Part shown: positions 24,254 through 34,145 of the stretch, in pieces
Numbering within the stretch: position 1 is the first letter of the stretch
Layout: every line of letters starts with the position of its first letter
Assembly (NCBI GenBank): GCA_947172645.1
Contig: CAMWBY010000007.1
Span: 1-64,000, forward strand
Direction of reading: 5' to 3'
Source: an uncultured Lachnospiraceae bacterium
GTDB lineage: Bacteria; Bacillota; Clostridia; Lachnospirales; Lachnospiraceae
Length of the DNA: 64,000 nucleotides
Program-made: the position numbers and the translations under genes
Notes under the pieces: generated by a model
Told to the model about the DNA's origin: nothing
What the model saw: only the letters and a program-made list of their open reading frames with translations
Database searches by the model: none

Positions 24254-26221
24254 ATGACAATCGTATTACATAGCTGCGCAGTAATTATTTGTATTTTGTA
24301 TCTGGCGTGGTATTTTAAAGTAAGCCTTGTGGAAATACTACCGGTATTTACCTGTGGTCTGGTTTTGGCGCTTTACGTGCTGGCCATGCTGCATCACCTT
24401 TCCTGGATTGATATCATGGCAGCTTTTGTCATTGCGTTGTTTGCTATACGAATGAAATATGGGGCCAGGGAAGAACGTGCAGAGTTCGGCAAAGCATGTG
24501 TGGCGAATATTATGCAGCCTTCTTTTATTACGGCGTTTATTCTGTTGTTCACCGTGGCGCTCTGCACGTCCGGCAAGGTGGTGACGTGGTGGGATGACAT
24601 CAATTTTTGGGCGGCGGACGTGAAGTCATTATACTTCCTGGATGGCTTTGCGGGCAGGTATGCCAATGTGTCCCCTGAATATGGCGATTATCCGCCGGGA
24701 GGGCAGTTGATTAAATGGTGGTTTCTGCATTTGAATCCACATGGATTTGACGAAGGATTTGCATTTGTGGGATACTACACGATGAATATGGTATTCCTGC
24801 TTCCGCTTCTTCGGAAGTTAAAAGGCAGGAATATACCGGTGATAGTTCTGACGGCAGTGGCGTTGTGGCTGTTTCCAAGCATCTCGGAAGTCTATGGCTA
24901 CGATGGATTCTGTGCTGATTTGACGATGGCATGCATCTATGGCGGATTCCTTTTTGCGGTGGCTGACAGGGAGGGGAAGACAGAAAGCTTCTACTATGGG
25001 AGGCTGGCGCTTTATCTTGGGGTGTTGGTGCTTATCAAATCGATTGGTTTTATATGGGCTTTGTTCGGGCTGTTGTTCCTGTTCCTGTATCTGCGGGAAG
25101 ATGCGGGTGAGCAGGGGGTCCTGGGAACAATTTTCCGGCCAGACGGAAGTAAAAAGCTCAATGGCGCGGAACGAAGACTAAGCCGCAGAGGGCTGCTTGC
25201 GGTGATTCTTTTGCCTGCCGTTACAGGGGGGAGCTGGCTCCTGTTCTGCCTGCTTATGCGGCGGGTGACGAGGACGACGGCGACCGCGGTGAAGTATATG
25301 ACCACAGACGAATATGGTATTTCCGGCTACACCGCAGATTTTGCAAAGGCATTTATGGAAGCTTTTGTAAGTTCTCCTTTGCATAAGGACAATAGTATGG
25401 CGTTTGACTTGACGCCGCTTGGGCTTTACCTGTGTATTTGTCTGCTTGTTGTCTTTTTCTACAGAGTAAGGATACTGCCTGTCAGGAAAGGGAAAGCGGT
25501 ATTGTGGTTTAGCGTGGTGAGCGGCATGCTGTTCTATGGCATTATTTTTGTGGCCCATATTACAATTTTCGCCACGGAGACACAATATCTGGAAGCTTCC
25601 GGTATGATTTCTTCCATAGAGCGTTACGGGGCACCGTTTACGGTTGGCACGCTGCTTTTCCTGGCGGGTATCTGGCTTGAGCGGGGTGGACGTCTGTTTG
25701 CAGGGGAAAGGATACCTGCTTTTGTGCGTGAATACGGCGTGTATCTTTGCTTTATTCTTTTTGTGGCATTGACAGCGGGCTATCAGGTTGGGTATCATGG
25801 ACTCATTGGCTACAGGGACGACACGGAAGAGATGCTTGTACAGCGTGCGGATATGCTTGGCGAAGACGAGATGCAGTTTCTTGACGCCGTCCGGTTTTTT
25901 GAAAACAAGCCGGGCGGGCGCGTATGCTATATCAGGAGGGGCGATGCGCCGCGTTGGGTAAACAATAGCTATATGAGCTATGAGGCGTCTCCTGTATCCG
26001 TGGTTTACCGGAGCGTGAACCTGGATGATGCGCCTACGGATTGGATGGTGGGGGAGATAAGGGCTTCCCATGCGTCATATCTTTATGTGGAGGAGACGGA
26101 TGCGGATGCAGGCGCAGTGTTTGACAGCCTGTTGGCCCAGGATGAAGCGTTTCGGTGCGGCGTATTGTATCGGATTGTGGATGACGGAACGAACATGGAA
26201 CTGACATGCGTGTCGCAATGA
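24254..26221 (+). CDS. putative GT-C type membrane glycosyltransferase
   Basis: 655 residues with about a dozen predicted membrane segments and a soluble C-terminal part (about residues 520-655). After the early membrane segments a loop carries WWDDINFWAADVKSLYF and PEYGDYPPGGQL. Acidic pairs and a YPPG motif are seen in GT-C enzymes that use polyprenyl-phosphate sugars. The exact family is not recognised. The gene immediately downstream is a GT2-GtrA fusion that could supply such a lipid-linked donor, which supports a role in surface glycan decoration. Confidence 0.6.
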   Translation: MTIVLHSCAVIICILYLAWYFKVSLVEILPVFTCGLVLALYVLAMLHHLSWIDIMAAFVIALFAIRMKYGAREERAEFGKACVANIMQPSFITAFILLFTVALCTSGKVVTWWDDINFWAADVKSLYFLDGFAGRYANVSPEYGDYPPGGQLIKWWFLHLNPHGFDEGFAFVGYYTMNMVFLLPLLRKLKGRNIPVIVLTAVALWLFPSISEVYGYDGFCADLTMACIYGGFLFAVADREGKTESFYYGRLALYLGVLVLIKSIGFIWALFGLLFLFLYLREDAGEQGVLGTIFRPDGSKKLNGAERRLSRRGLLAVILLPAVTGGSWLLFCLLMRRVTRTTATAVKYMTTDEYGISGYTADFAKAFMEAFVSSPLHKDNSMAFDLTPLGLYLCICLLVVFFYRVRILPVRKGKAVLWFSVVSGMLFYGIIFVAHITIFATETQYLEASGMISSIERYGAPFTVGTLLFLAGIWLERGGRLFAGERIPAFVREYGVYLCFILFVALTAGYQVGYHGLIGYRDDTEEMLVQRADMLGEDEMQFLDAVRFFENKPGGRVCYIRRGDAPRWVNNSYMSYEASPVSVVYRSVNLDDAPTDWMVGEIRASHASYLYVEETDADAGAVFDSLLAQDEAFRCGVLYRIVDDGTNMELTCVSQ

Positions 26222-26344
26222 TGGACTTTTGATAAGGCGTCGCTTTAAGAGGAAAGCATATGCGCAGGGGGCGTCGGCCTGAAAGCCGCATGGTCTAATG
26301 CAATTGTATGTGCTTATATAATTAGGAAAAGAAAGGGACATTTC

Positions 26345-27430
26345 ATGTCTTCTTATTACGATATACCGGTTATCATACCGGCGTATGAACCGGATGATAA
26401 ATTGATTACGCTTCTTCATGCTTTGCAAAAAGAAAGCATAGGCCATGTTATCGTGGTGGACGATGGCAGCGGCGGACAATATGAGACGCTGTTTGCTCAG
26501 GCGGCAGCGTTGGAAAACTGTACGGTGCTGCGCCATGCGGTAAATTTGGGTAAGGGAAGGGCGCTTAAAACGGCCTTTAACTATTGTCTGATGGAATATG
26601 GCGGGATGCCGGGCTGCGTGACTGCCGATTCCGACGGGCAGCATACGCCTGCGGATATACTGGCATGTATGAGGAAGCTGTGGGAACAACCTGATACGTT
26701 GATATTAGGGTGCCGGGATTTCGACGGGCCGGATGTCCCGGCCAGGTCCAGCTTTGGTAATAAATGCACCAGACAAGTGTTCAGGTATCTTCTGGGAATA
26801 TCCATATCGGATACACAGACCGGACTGCGTGCGATTCCCGCCTTTTTCATGAAGGAACTGATGCAGGTGAAGGGGGAGCGTTTCGAGTACGAGACGAACA
26901 TGTTGATTGAGACGAAAAATCTGAACATTCCAATACAGGAAGTGCCTGTGGAGACGGTTTATATTGAGGACAATAAGACAAGCCATTTTAATCCGATTAA
27001 AGATTCGGTGCGTATTTATCTGGTGTTTGGCAAGTTTTTGTTTTCTTCCCTTTCTTCCAGTGTGCTTGACCTACTGTTGTTCCATATGTTCTGCACTGTT
27101 TTTTATCCGTTGGGAAAGGAGTTGAAGGGGATACCTTATATTGTGGCGGCGACCGTTTTTTCCCGGGTGATTTCCGCCGTATATAATTTCCTGGTGAATT
27201 ACCGGGTTGTATTTAAGAGCGAGGCGGGACTTGCATCTACCGCGGGGAAATATCTGTTGCTTGCGGTGTGCCAGATGCTATGCAGCGCTTTTCTCGTCAA
27301 TACGTTGTACGGGCTGATAGGAGGCATGGAGGTGGTTGTCAAGATGCCCGTGGACATGTTTTTGTTTTTTGTAAGTTTTGTTATCCAGAGAGAATTTGTA
27401 TACCGTAAACAAAGAAACCCTGCGGGCTGA
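26345..27430 (+). CDS. GT2 glycosyltransferase fused to GtrA-like membrane domain
   Basis: 361 residues. The N-terminal GT2 domain (about 1-225) has VIIPAYEPDDKL, VVDDGSGG, NLGKGRALKTAFNY and the DSDGQH metal-binding motif of polyprenyl-phosphate hexose synthases, plus TQTGLRAI and FEYETNML. The C-terminal part (about 230-355) has four membrane segments of the GtrA family (SRVISAVYNFLVNYRVVF). Such proteins build and flip a lipid-linked sugar. It follows the GT-C gene after 123 nt and ends in a terminator. Confidence 0.88.
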   Translation: MSSYYDIPVIIPAYEPDDKLITLLHALQKESIGHVIVVDDGSGGQYETLFAQAAALENCTVLRHAVNLGKGRALKTAFNYCLMEYGGMPGCVTADSDGQHTPADILACMRKLWEQPDTLILGCRDFDGPDVPARSSFGNKCTRQVFRYLLGISISDTQTGLRAIPAFFMKELMQVKGERFEYETNMLIETKNLNIPIQEVPVETVYIEDNKTSHFNPIKDSVRIYLVFGKFLFSSLSSSVLDLLLFHMFCTVFYPLGKELKGIPYIVAATVFSRVISAVYNFLVNYRVVFKSEAGLASTAGKYLLLAVCQMLCSAFLVNTLYGLIGGMEVVVKMPVDMFLFFVSFVIQREFVYRKQRNPAG

Positions 27431-27447
27431 CATAACCCGCGGGGTTT
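27415..27447 (+). terminator. terminator of the glycosyltransferase pair
   Basis: AAACCCTGCGGG (27415-27426) pairs with CCCGCGGGGTTT (27436-27447) with one T-G wobble, followed by CTTCATA. The stop codon TGA of the GT2-GtrA gene lies in the loop. Confidence 0.65.
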
Positions 27448-27516
27448 CTTCATATACATAACCATGAATTTTCCGAATGCTATTTTTCACGCGCTAAGCA
27501 GGAATGGGGGATTGAT

Positions 27517-28626
27517 ATGGGGGATAAAAGATATGGCGGTAGAATCCGTTGGGCGGTGAGGATTGAGTTAATCCTGCTTCTGGCTTTGGGCTGTGTGGCA
27601 GTCAGCAGGGAGCTGACAGGAAAATGGAAGGACTCCGCCTGGCAGGGGAGCGTAGACCAGTGGGCTTCGCAGACAGGGGAAGCGGTGGAGGTGTCGGCGG
27701 AAGGCAATTACATTAAGTGGGTGGATTTCAATGTGACTTGCGAGGCGCTTGGCGCGGCTTATGATTTGGACGCGGAGTCTTACGGGCAGGATGTACATCT
27801 GGATTGGATTGAGCTTCTTGCCTATGTGGGGGCGACGACGGGAGGGAAGTTTGATAAGGGCAGCACGGCCAAAATAAATGCCGTCGCTGAAAAACTAAAA
27901 AACGGCGAGACAACCATGGATGAGCTGACCGAAGACATGGAGTATTATGATTATTATCTGGAAGCATATTCTGCCGTGCTTGGCGGCATGGTGGGAGAGT
28001 TTTCCATGAAAGAAGACGGGAAATGGCAGCGTTACTACGGGCTGAAAGCGTTCTCGCCGATTGCCAAGGGATTTGAATACAGCCATTATGACGATTTCGG
28101 TTCTTCCAGAAGCTATGGCTATTCCAGGCCCCATTTAGGGCATGACATGATGGGCCAGATTGGAACGCCCGTGGTGGCAGTGGAGTCCGGCGTGGTGGAA
28201 GCCCTGGGATGGAACCAGTATGGAGGATGGCGTATCGGCATACGTAGTTTTGACGGAAAAAGATATTATTACTATGCGCATTTACGCCAGAATTACCCTT
28301 ATGCCGAAGGACTGGAAGAAGGGAGCGTTGTTACCGCCGGGGATGTGATTGGCTATATGGGGCATACGGGATACAGTACAAAGGAAAACGTCAACAATAT
28401 CGAGGTGGTGCATCTCCACTGGGGCTTGCAGTTAATCTTCGATGAATCCCAGAAAGAAGGGAATAACGAGATATGGATTGACTGTTACGAGCTGACCAAA
28501 TTCCTCTATCGTAACCGCAGCGAGGCGGCGAAAGTAGAGGGCGGCAAAGAGTGGCGCCGGACCCTGGAAATGGCAGACCCAGAGGTAGAAAAGCATTGCA
28601 AAAAGGACATCTCTATGGTACAATAG
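27517..28626 (+). CDS. membrane-anchored M23 (LytM-type) peptidase
   Basis: 369 residues. One N-terminal membrane segment (IELILLLALGCVAV) is followed by a helical extracytoplasmic region and a LytM/M23 domain from about residue 195. It has HLGHDMMG (the HxxxD zinc ligands), GTPVVAVESGVVEALG, YYYAHL and the final HLHWGL. This matches an endopeptidase acting on peptidoglycan cross-bridges or peptides. SpoIIQ-like sporulation proteins are one comparison, but there is no direct evidence of a sporulation role. It stands alone between terminators and the butyrate operon. Confidence 0.88.
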   Translation: MGDKRYGGRIRWAVRIELILLLALGCVAVSRELTGKWKDSAWQGSVDQWASQTGEAVEVSAEGNYIKWVDFNVTCEALGAAYDLDAESYGQDVHLDWIELLAYVGATTGGKFDKGSTAKINAVAEKLKNGETTMDELTEDMEYYDYYLEAYSAVLGGMVGEFSMKEDGKWQRYYGLKAFSPIAKGFEYSHYDDFGSSRSYGYSRPHLGHDMMGQIGTPVVAVESGVVEALGWNQYGGWRIGIRSFDGKRYYYYAHLRQNYPYAEGLEEGSVVTAGDVIGYMGHTGYSTKENVNNIEVVHLHWGLQLIFDESQKEGNNEIWIDCYELTKFLYRNRSEAAKVEGGKEWRRTLEMADPEVEKHCKKDISMVQ

Positions 28627-28719
28627 GAGAAGCGGACAATGATAAAAAAATAACAATCGTTGTCAGTCTCGAAAATCAAAGATTTATCTAACAATTATAC
28701 CACAATGGAGGGAAAAAAG

Positions 28720-29901
28720 ATGGCAAAAAAAGTTGTTTTGGCAGGTGCTTGCCGTACAGCTATCGGAACGATGGGCGGCGGACTTAGCACAACTCCGGCA
28801 GCGGAGCTTGGAGCAATCGTAATTAAAGAGGCGTTGAACAGGGCAGGTGTAGCACCTGAACAGGTTGACCAGGTATACATGGGTTGTGTCATCCAGGCAG
28901 GACAGGGTCAGAACGTGGCTCGTCAGTCCTCCATCAAGGCTGGTATTCCCAATGAGGTTCCGGCAGTTACGATTAACGTAGTGTGCGGCTCCGGCCTTAA
29001 CTGTGTCAACATGGCTGCACAGATGATTCAGGCAGGCGATGCAGACATCGTTGTGGCAGGCGGTATGGAGAATATGTCCATGGCTCCTTACGCTATGATG
29101 CAGGGACGTTACGGATACAGAATGAACAATGGTACATTGGTTGATACGATGATTAAGGATGCATTGTGGGATGCGTTCAACGATTACCATATGATTAGAA
29201 CAGCCGACAATATCTGCGAAGAGTGGGGACTTACACGCGAAGAGTTAGATGAGTTCGCATTAAAGAGCCAGCAGAAGGCCGAGGCTGCACAGAAGAGCGG
29301 CGCTTTTGATAAGGAAATCGTTCCTGTAATGGTTAAGAAGAAAAAAGAAATGGTAGAGTTCAAGGTTGACGAGGGACCGAGGGCAGGTTCCACAATCGAA
29401 GGACTGCAGAAACTGCGCCCGATTAACCCGGACGGATTCGTTACGGCAGGTAACGCTTCCGGCATCAACGACGGTGCGGCAGCTATCGTTGTTATGAGCG
29501 AAGAGAAAGCAAAAGAACTTGGCGTAAAACCTATGGCAACTTTCGTGGCAGGCGCATTGGCAGGATGCAGACCTGAGGTTATGGGTATCGGCCCTGTACC
29601 GGCTACCAAGAAGGTTATGGCGAAAGCCGGCTATAAGATTGAAGATTTCGATATTATCGAGGCAAACGAGGCGTTTGCCGCACAGTCTGTAGCGGTTGGC
29701 AAAGAACTTGGCATCGATGTGGACAAACAGCTCAACCCGAACGGCGGCGCAATCGCGCTTGGTCATCCGGTAGGCGCTTCAGGATGCCGTATCCTTGTAA
29801 CACTGCTTCATGAGATGGAAGCAAAAGACGCTAAGAAGGGTCTTGCTACACTGTGTATCGGCGGCGGTATGGGCTGCGCTACGATTGTGGAAAGAGACTA
29901 A
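28720..29901 (+). CDS. thlA: acetyl-CoA acetyltransferase (thiolase)
   Basis: 393 residues, the standard length. Catalytic Cys89 (VVCGSGLN), His349 ([10 protein letters not shown]) and Cys379 (LCIGGGMGC) are all visible. It condenses two acetyl-CoA to acetoacetyl-CoA, the first step of butyrate formation. The ATG is selected because GGAGGG lies 7 nt upstream. The frame is open 20 codons further. Codon use is strongly biased, as expected for a highly expressed central pathway gene. It is first in the operon thl-crt-hbd-bcd-etfBA. Confidence 0.97.
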   Translation: MAKKVVLAGACRTAIGTMGGGLSTTPAAELGAIVIKEALNRAGVAPEQVDQVYMGCVIQAGQGQNVARQSSIKAGIPNEVPAVTINVVCGSGLNCVNMAAQMIQAGDADIVVAGGMENMSMAPYAMMQGRYGYRMNNGTLVDTMIKDALWDAFNDYHMIRTADNICEEWGLTREELDEFALKSQQKAEAAQKSGAFDKEIVPVMVKKKKEMVEFKVDEGPRAGSTIEGLQKLRPINPDGFVTAGNASGINDGAAAIVVMSEEKAKELGVKPMATFVAGALAGCRPEVMGIGPVPATKKVMAKAGYKIEDFDIIEANEAFAAQSVAVGKELGIDVDKQLNPNGGAIALGHPVGASGCRILVTLLHEMEAKDAKKGLATLCIGGGMGCATIVERD

Positions 29902-30002
29902 TACGAGGATTTGTGTGGAGACAGAGGAATGCCTGGTTCCATGGTATTCACCACATGAATTTGGATGTCGGCGGATATTAAACAATAAAGGAGACAAATA
30001 CA

Positions 30003-30788
30003 ATGGAATTTGTATTATATGAGGTAAAAGGACAGGTCGGCGTTATCACTATCAACCGTGAGAAAGCGTTGAACGCATTAAACTCCACAGTGTTGGACGA
30101 GCTTGACAAGACGCTTGACAGCGTGGACCTTGATGCGGTTAGATGCCTTATTTTGACTGGCGCAGGACAGAAATCGTTTGTGGCAGGCGCGGACATCGGT
30201 GAGATGAGCACGCTGACCAAGGCTGAGGGCGAGGCTTTTGGCAAGAAGGGCAACGATGTATTCCGTAAGCTCGAGACATTCCCGATTCCCGTGATTGCAG
30301 CGGTGAATGGTTTTGCGCTCGGCGGCGGCTGCGAGATTTCCATGAGCTGCGATATCAGAATCTGCTCTGAGAATGCCGTATTCGGACAGCCTGAAGTAGG
30401 ACTTGGCATTACGCCCGGATTCGGCGGTACGCAGAGGCTTGCAAGAATCGTAGGGCCTGGCATGGCGAAACAGATGATTTATACGGCAAGAAATATCAAG
30501 GCGGACGAAGCTTTGAGAATCGGCCTTGTGAACGCTGTATATCCGGCGGAGGAACTCATGGCGGCGGCTGAGAAGATGGCGGCAGGCATAGCGAAGAATG
30601 CTCCTATCGCTGTACGCAACTGCAAGAAGGCAATCAACGACGGTTTAGAGGTTGGCATGGATGAGGCAATCGTGATTGAAGAGAAGCTTTTCGGCGACTG
30701 CTTCGAGACAGAAGACCAGAAATACGGCATGGCTTTCTTCCTTGACAAGAACAAGGAGAAGGTGAAAGAGCCTTTTAAGAATGCGTAA
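30003..30788 (+). CDS. crt: 3-hydroxybutyryl-CoA dehydratase (crotonase)
   Basis: 261 residues of the enoyl-CoA hydratase family. The oxyanion-hole segments are AGADIGEM and NGFALGGGCEISMSCD, with catalytic glutamates in CEISM and PEVGLGITPGFGGTQ. It dehydrates 3-hydroxybutyryl-CoA to crotonyl-CoA. It lies 101 nt after thlA and 54 nt before hbd, with an AAGGAG site. Confidence 0.96.
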   Translation: MEFVLYEVKGQVGVITINREKALNALNSTVLDELDKTLDSVDLDAVRCLILTGAGQKSFVAGADIGEMSTLTKAEGEAFGKKGNDVFRKLETFPIPVIAAVNGFALGGGCEISMSCDIRICSENAVFGQPEVGLGITPGFGGTQRLARIVGPGMAKQMIYTARNIKADEALRIGLVNAVYPAEELMAAAEKMAAGIAKNAPIAVRNCKKAINDGLEVGMDEAIVIEEKLFGDCFETEDQKYGMAFFLDKNKEKVKEPFKNA

Positions 30789-30842
30789 TTAATTTTTCAA
30801 CTATATTCAATACATCATATATTCTATGAAGGAGGACTTACA

Positions 30843-31682
30843 ATGAAAGTAGGTATTATCGGCGCAGGAACAATGGGTTCCGGTATTGCACAGGCATTTG
30901 CTATGACAGACGGATATGAAGTATGTCTTTGCGATATCAAGGAAGAGTATGCAGAAGGCGGCAAGGCTAAAATCCAGAAGAACATGAATTTCCTTGTTGG
31001 CAAAGAGAAAATTACCCAGGAAAAAGCTGACGAAATCATGGGTAAGATTACCACAGGCTTAAACGGCATTTGTACAGATTGCGACTTAATCGTGGAAGTT
31101 GCCCTTGAGAAGATGGAGATTAAACAGGCTATTTTCAAAGAGTTAATGGGAATTGTAAAGAAGGACTGCATGTTTGCTTCCAACACATCCTCCCTCTCCA
31201 TCACCAAGATTGGCGAAGGCTTAGACAGACCGATGATTGGTATGCACTTCTTCAACCCTGCTGACAGGATGAAACTGGTTGAGGTAATCAGAGGCGAGAA
31301 CACACCGCAGGAGATGGTTGATAAGATTACAGAGATTGCTACACAGATTGGCAAGACTCCTGTACAGGTAAAAGAGGCTCCCGGCTTCGTTGTAAACAGA
31401 ATCCTGATTCCGATGATTAACGAAGCAATCGGCGTATTGGATGCAGGTACGGCTTCCGCAGCGGACATTGATATCGCAATGCAGCTTGGCGCATCCCATC
31501 CGATGGGACCGCTGCACTTAGGCGACCTGATTGGTTTGGATATCTGCCTTGCAATCATGGAAGTTCTCTACAACGAGACAAAGGACGAGAAGTATGCTCC
31601 GCAGCCGCTTCTCAAGAAGATGGTAGAGGAGAAGAAGTTAGGAAGAAAGACAGGAGTAGGCTTCTTCGATTACTCTAAATAA
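30843..31682 (+). CDS. hbd: 3-hydroxybutyryl-CoA dehydrogenase
   Basis: 279 residues. The Rossmann motif GAGTMGSG is at residues 7-14. SNTSSLSIT, the catalytic His in MHFFNPADRMKLVEV, and the C-terminal dimer domain with RILIPMINEA and HPMGPLHLGDLIGLD are present. It reduces acetoacetyl-CoA with NAD(P)H. An AAGGAGG site precedes the ATG. It is third in the butyrate operon. Confidence 0.97.
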   Translation: MKVGIIGAGTMGSGIAQAFAMTDGYEVCLCDIKEEYAEGGKAKIQKNMNFLVGKEKITQEKADEIMGKITTGLNGICTDCDLIVEVALEKMEIKQAIFKELMGIVKKDCMFASNTSSLSITKIGEGLDRPMIGMHFFNPADRMKLVEVIRGENTPQEMVDKITEIATQIGKTPVQVKEAPGFVVNRILIPMINEAIGVLDAGTASAADIDIAMQLGASHPMGPLHLGDLIGLDICLAIMEVLYNETKDEKYAPQPLLKKMVEEKKLGRKTGVGFFDYSK

Positions 31683-31744
31683 AAAACATAAAGCTGTCTT
31701 GCTTTTTTCGAATGGCATGGCGGCTGCCACGTAAGGCAATAACC

Positions 31745-31784
31745 TGTAGTTCCCCGGGAGATACCTGTCTTTTGGGGAACTACA
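31745..31784 (+). other. stem-loop in the hbd-bcd gap
   Basis: TGTAGTTCCCC (31745-31755) pairs perfectly with GGGGAACTACA (31774-31784). No U-tract follows. It may be an mRNA processing or stabilising hairpin within the 190-nt gap of the operon. Confidence 0.5.
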
Positions 31785-31872
31785 TGAAGGGTTTAAATTG
31801 TATGCGCTGCTATCGGTGAGTTTAGGCTGTAAGGCGTATATACCATAAAATAACATGGAGGAATAAAGAATC

Positions 31873-33024
31873 ATGGATTTTACTTTAAGCAAAGAACATG
31901 AAATGGCGAGAACACTCTTTAAAGAGTTCGCTGAAAAAGAAGTGAAGCCTCTCGCTCAAGAGGTAGACGAGACAGAAGTTTTCCCGAGAGAGACCGTTGA
32001 GAAAATGGCTAAGTTAGGTTTCCTGGGTATTCCTGTTCCGAAGGAGTACGGCGGACAGGGCTGTGACCCTCTGACATATGCTATGTGCGTGGAAGAGCTT
32101 TCCAAGGTATGTGGTACAACAGGCGTTATCGTATCTGCACACACATCTCTGTGCTGCGACCCGATTATGACATACGGTACGGAAGAGCAGAAGCAGAAAT
32201 ATCTGATTCCCCTTGCAAAAGGTGAGAAGTTAGGCGCATTCGGCCTGACCGAGCCTGGAGCAGGTACAGACGCGCAGGGACAGCAGACCAAGGCCGTACT
32301 TGACGGCGACGAGTGGGTGCTGAATGGTTCCAAGTGCTTCATCACAAACGGTAAGGAAGCAGACGTATATGTAATCTTTGCGATTACAGGCACGGTTGAG
32401 AAACGTGGCAGGATGACCAAAGAAATCTCCGCATTTATCGTTGAGAAAGGCACACCTGGATTTTCTTTCGGTACGAAAGAGAAGAAGATGGGTATCCGCG
32501 GCTCTTCTACATACGAGCTGATTTTCACGGATTGCCGTATCCCGAAGGAGAATCTGCTTGGACAGCAGGGCAAAGGTTTCGGTATCGCGATGCATACTCT
32601 GGACGGCGGCCGTATCGGTATCGCTTCCCAGGCGCTTGGACTTGCAGAAGGCGCATTGGAGACAACCATCCAGTATGTAAAAGAAAGAAAACAGTTTGGC
32701 AGAACTATCGGCGCATTCCAGAATACGCAGTTCCAGCTTGCCGATATGGCAACCAAGGTACAGGCTGCACAGCTTCTTGTTTATAAGGCAGCTATGGCTA
32801 AGGCTACCCAGAAAGTTTACTCTGTAGAGGCTGCTATGGCTAAGTTGTATGCGGCGGAAGTTGCTATGGAAGTGACAACCAAGGCTGTACAGCTCCACGG
32901 CGGTTACGGTTATATCAGAGAGTACGATGTAGAGCGTATGATGCGTGACGCTAAGATTACGGAAATCTATGAAGGAACAAGCGAAGTACAGAGAATGGTA
33001 ATCTCCGGTTCTCTGCTTAAGTAA
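31873..33024 (+). CDS. bcd: butyryl-CoA dehydrogenase
   Basis: 383 residues of the acyl-CoA dehydrogenase family. It has FGLTEPGAGTDAQGQQT, FITNGKEADVY and a C-terminal QLHGGYGYIREYDVERMMRD and ITEIYEGTSEVQR, where the Glu in YEGTSE is the catalytic base. It reduces crotonyl-CoA to butyryl-CoA. With EtfAB it bifurcates electrons from NADH to ferredoxin. A TGGAGGAA site precedes the ATG. Confidence 0.97.
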   Translation: MDFTLSKEHEMARTLFKEFAEKEVKPLAQEVDETEVFPRETVEKMAKLGFLGIPVPKEYGGQGCDPLTYAMCVEELSKVCGTTGVIVSAHTSLCCDPIMTYGTEEQKQKYLIPLAKGEKLGAFGLTEPGAGTDAQGQQTKAVLDGDEWVLNGSKCFITNGKEADVYVIFAITGTVEKRGRMTKEISAFIVEKGTPGFSFGTKEKKMGIRGSSTYELIFTDCRIPKENLLGQQGKGFGIAMHTLDGGRIGIASQALGLAEGALETTIQYVKERKQFGRTIGAFQNTQFQLADMATKVQAAQLLVYKAAMAKATQKVYSVEAAMAKLYAAEVAMEVTTKAVQLHGGYGYIREYDVERMMRDAKITEIYEGTSEVQRMVISGSLLK

Positions 33025-33092
33025 GACGGCTTATCGTTTAAGTTACGCAGATGTCCTGCTTGCAGGAACAGATGCGGAAGTTAAATGATAAA

Positions 33093-33158
33093 GAGCGGTG
33101 CAACGCAGCACCGCGAACGAGAAAATACGTAGTATTTTCGAGTGCCGGCGTGACAGAG
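33093..33158. repeat. 66-bp structured direct repeat, copy 1
   Basis: The copy starts GAGCGGTGCAACGCAGCACC and contains two hairpins, GCGGTGC/GCACCGC and GAAAATAC/GTATTTTC. It differs from copy 2 at only two positions (T/C in the second loop, A/G near the 3' end). It lies in the 337-nt gap between bcd and etfB. Confidence 0.75.
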
Positions 33159-33204
33159 GCGGCATTTTCGCATAAACCGGATATGTTCGGCATTCAATTG
33201 CCAG

Positions 33205-33270
33205 GAGCGGTGCAACGCAGCACCGCGAACGAGAAAATACGCAGTATTTTCGAGTGCCGGCGTGGCAGAG
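33205..33270. repeat. 66-bp structured direct repeat, copy 2
   Basis: The same 66 bp begin again 112 bp after copy 1, with 46 bp of unrelated sequence between them. No ORF with family features covers the gap. The etfB start with its AGGAGAG site follows about 90 nt later. Confidence 0.75.
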
Positions 33271-33361
33271 AAGGGACGGCATTCTTCGCACGGATTATAT
33301 AGCCGGATTATAAATAACATTAGGTTAGTAAACGAATAAATAATATAAGGAGAGAAATACA

Positions 33362-34144
33362 ATGAAAATTGTTGTTTGTATTAAACAGGTTCCTGATACA
33401 AAGGGCGGCGTTAAGTTTAATCCTGACGGAACACTTGACAGAGGCGCTATGCTTACTATCATGAACCCGGATGATAAAGCAGGTCTGGAAGCAGCGCTTA
33501 GATTAAAAGACCAGTATGGTGCTGAAGTAACTGTTGTGACGATGGGTCTTCCTAAGGCGGAGGAAGTTCTGCGTGAGGCTATGGCAATGGGCGCAGACAA
33601 GGGTATCCTTGTAACAGACAGAGTATTGGGCGGCGCTGATACGTGGGCGACATCCACCACAGTGGCAGGCGCAATCAGAAATCTTGAATATGACCTGATT
33701 ATCACAGGTCGTCAGGCGATTGACGGTGATACCGCTCAGGTTGGCCCTCAGATTTCCGAGCATCTGGATATTCCGGTTATCTCTTACGCACAGAATATCA
33801 AGGTTGAAGGCGACAGCGTAATCGTTGAGCGTCAGTATGAGGACAGATACCATGTTGTAAAGGCTAAGATGCCTTGTCTGATTACCGCACTTTCCGAACT
33901 GAACGAGCCTCGTTATATGACGCCCGGCGGAATCTTCGATGCATATAAGAAAGAAGTTACCGTATGGGGCAGGGCTGACCTGAAAGATGTAGACGATGCA
34001 AACTTAGGTCTTAAGGGTTCACCTACCAAGATTGCGAAGGCATCCGATAAGGTAAGAAAGGGAGCCGGCGAGAAGGTTACTCTCGACCCTGATGAATCCG
34101 TAAGCTACATTGTTGACAAGTTGAAAGTAAAACATGTAATCTAG
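33362..34144 (+). CDS. etfB: electron transfer flavoprotein beta subunit
   Basis: 260 residues. It opens with the family start MKIVVCIKQVPDT and has NPDDKAGLEAALRLKD, GADKGILVTD, IITGRQAIDGDTAQVGPQ and the beta-subunit block PCLITALSELNEPRYM. EtfB carries the flavin that receives NADH electrons in the Bcd-Etf bifurcating complex. It is followed by etfA after 126 nt holding hairpins. Confidence 0.97.
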   Translation: MKIVVCIKQVPDTKGGVKFNPDGTLDRGAMLTIMNPDDKAGLEAALRLKDQYGAEVTVVTMGLPKAEEVLREAMAMGADKGILVTDRVLGGADTWATSTTVAGAIRNLEYDLIITGRQAIDGDTAQVGPQISEHLDIPVISYAQNIKVEGDSVIVERQYEDRYHVVKAKMPCLITALSELNEPRYMTPGGIFDAYKKEVTVWGRADLKDVDDANLGLKGSPTKIAKASDKVRKGAGEKVTLDPDESVSYIVDKLKVKHVI

Positions 34145-34145
34145 T

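Noticed and set aside
33043..33362. Short proteins encoded in the bcd-etfB gap on either strand
   Set aside because: The frames are translations of the 66-bp direct repeats, without ribosome-binding sites or family features.
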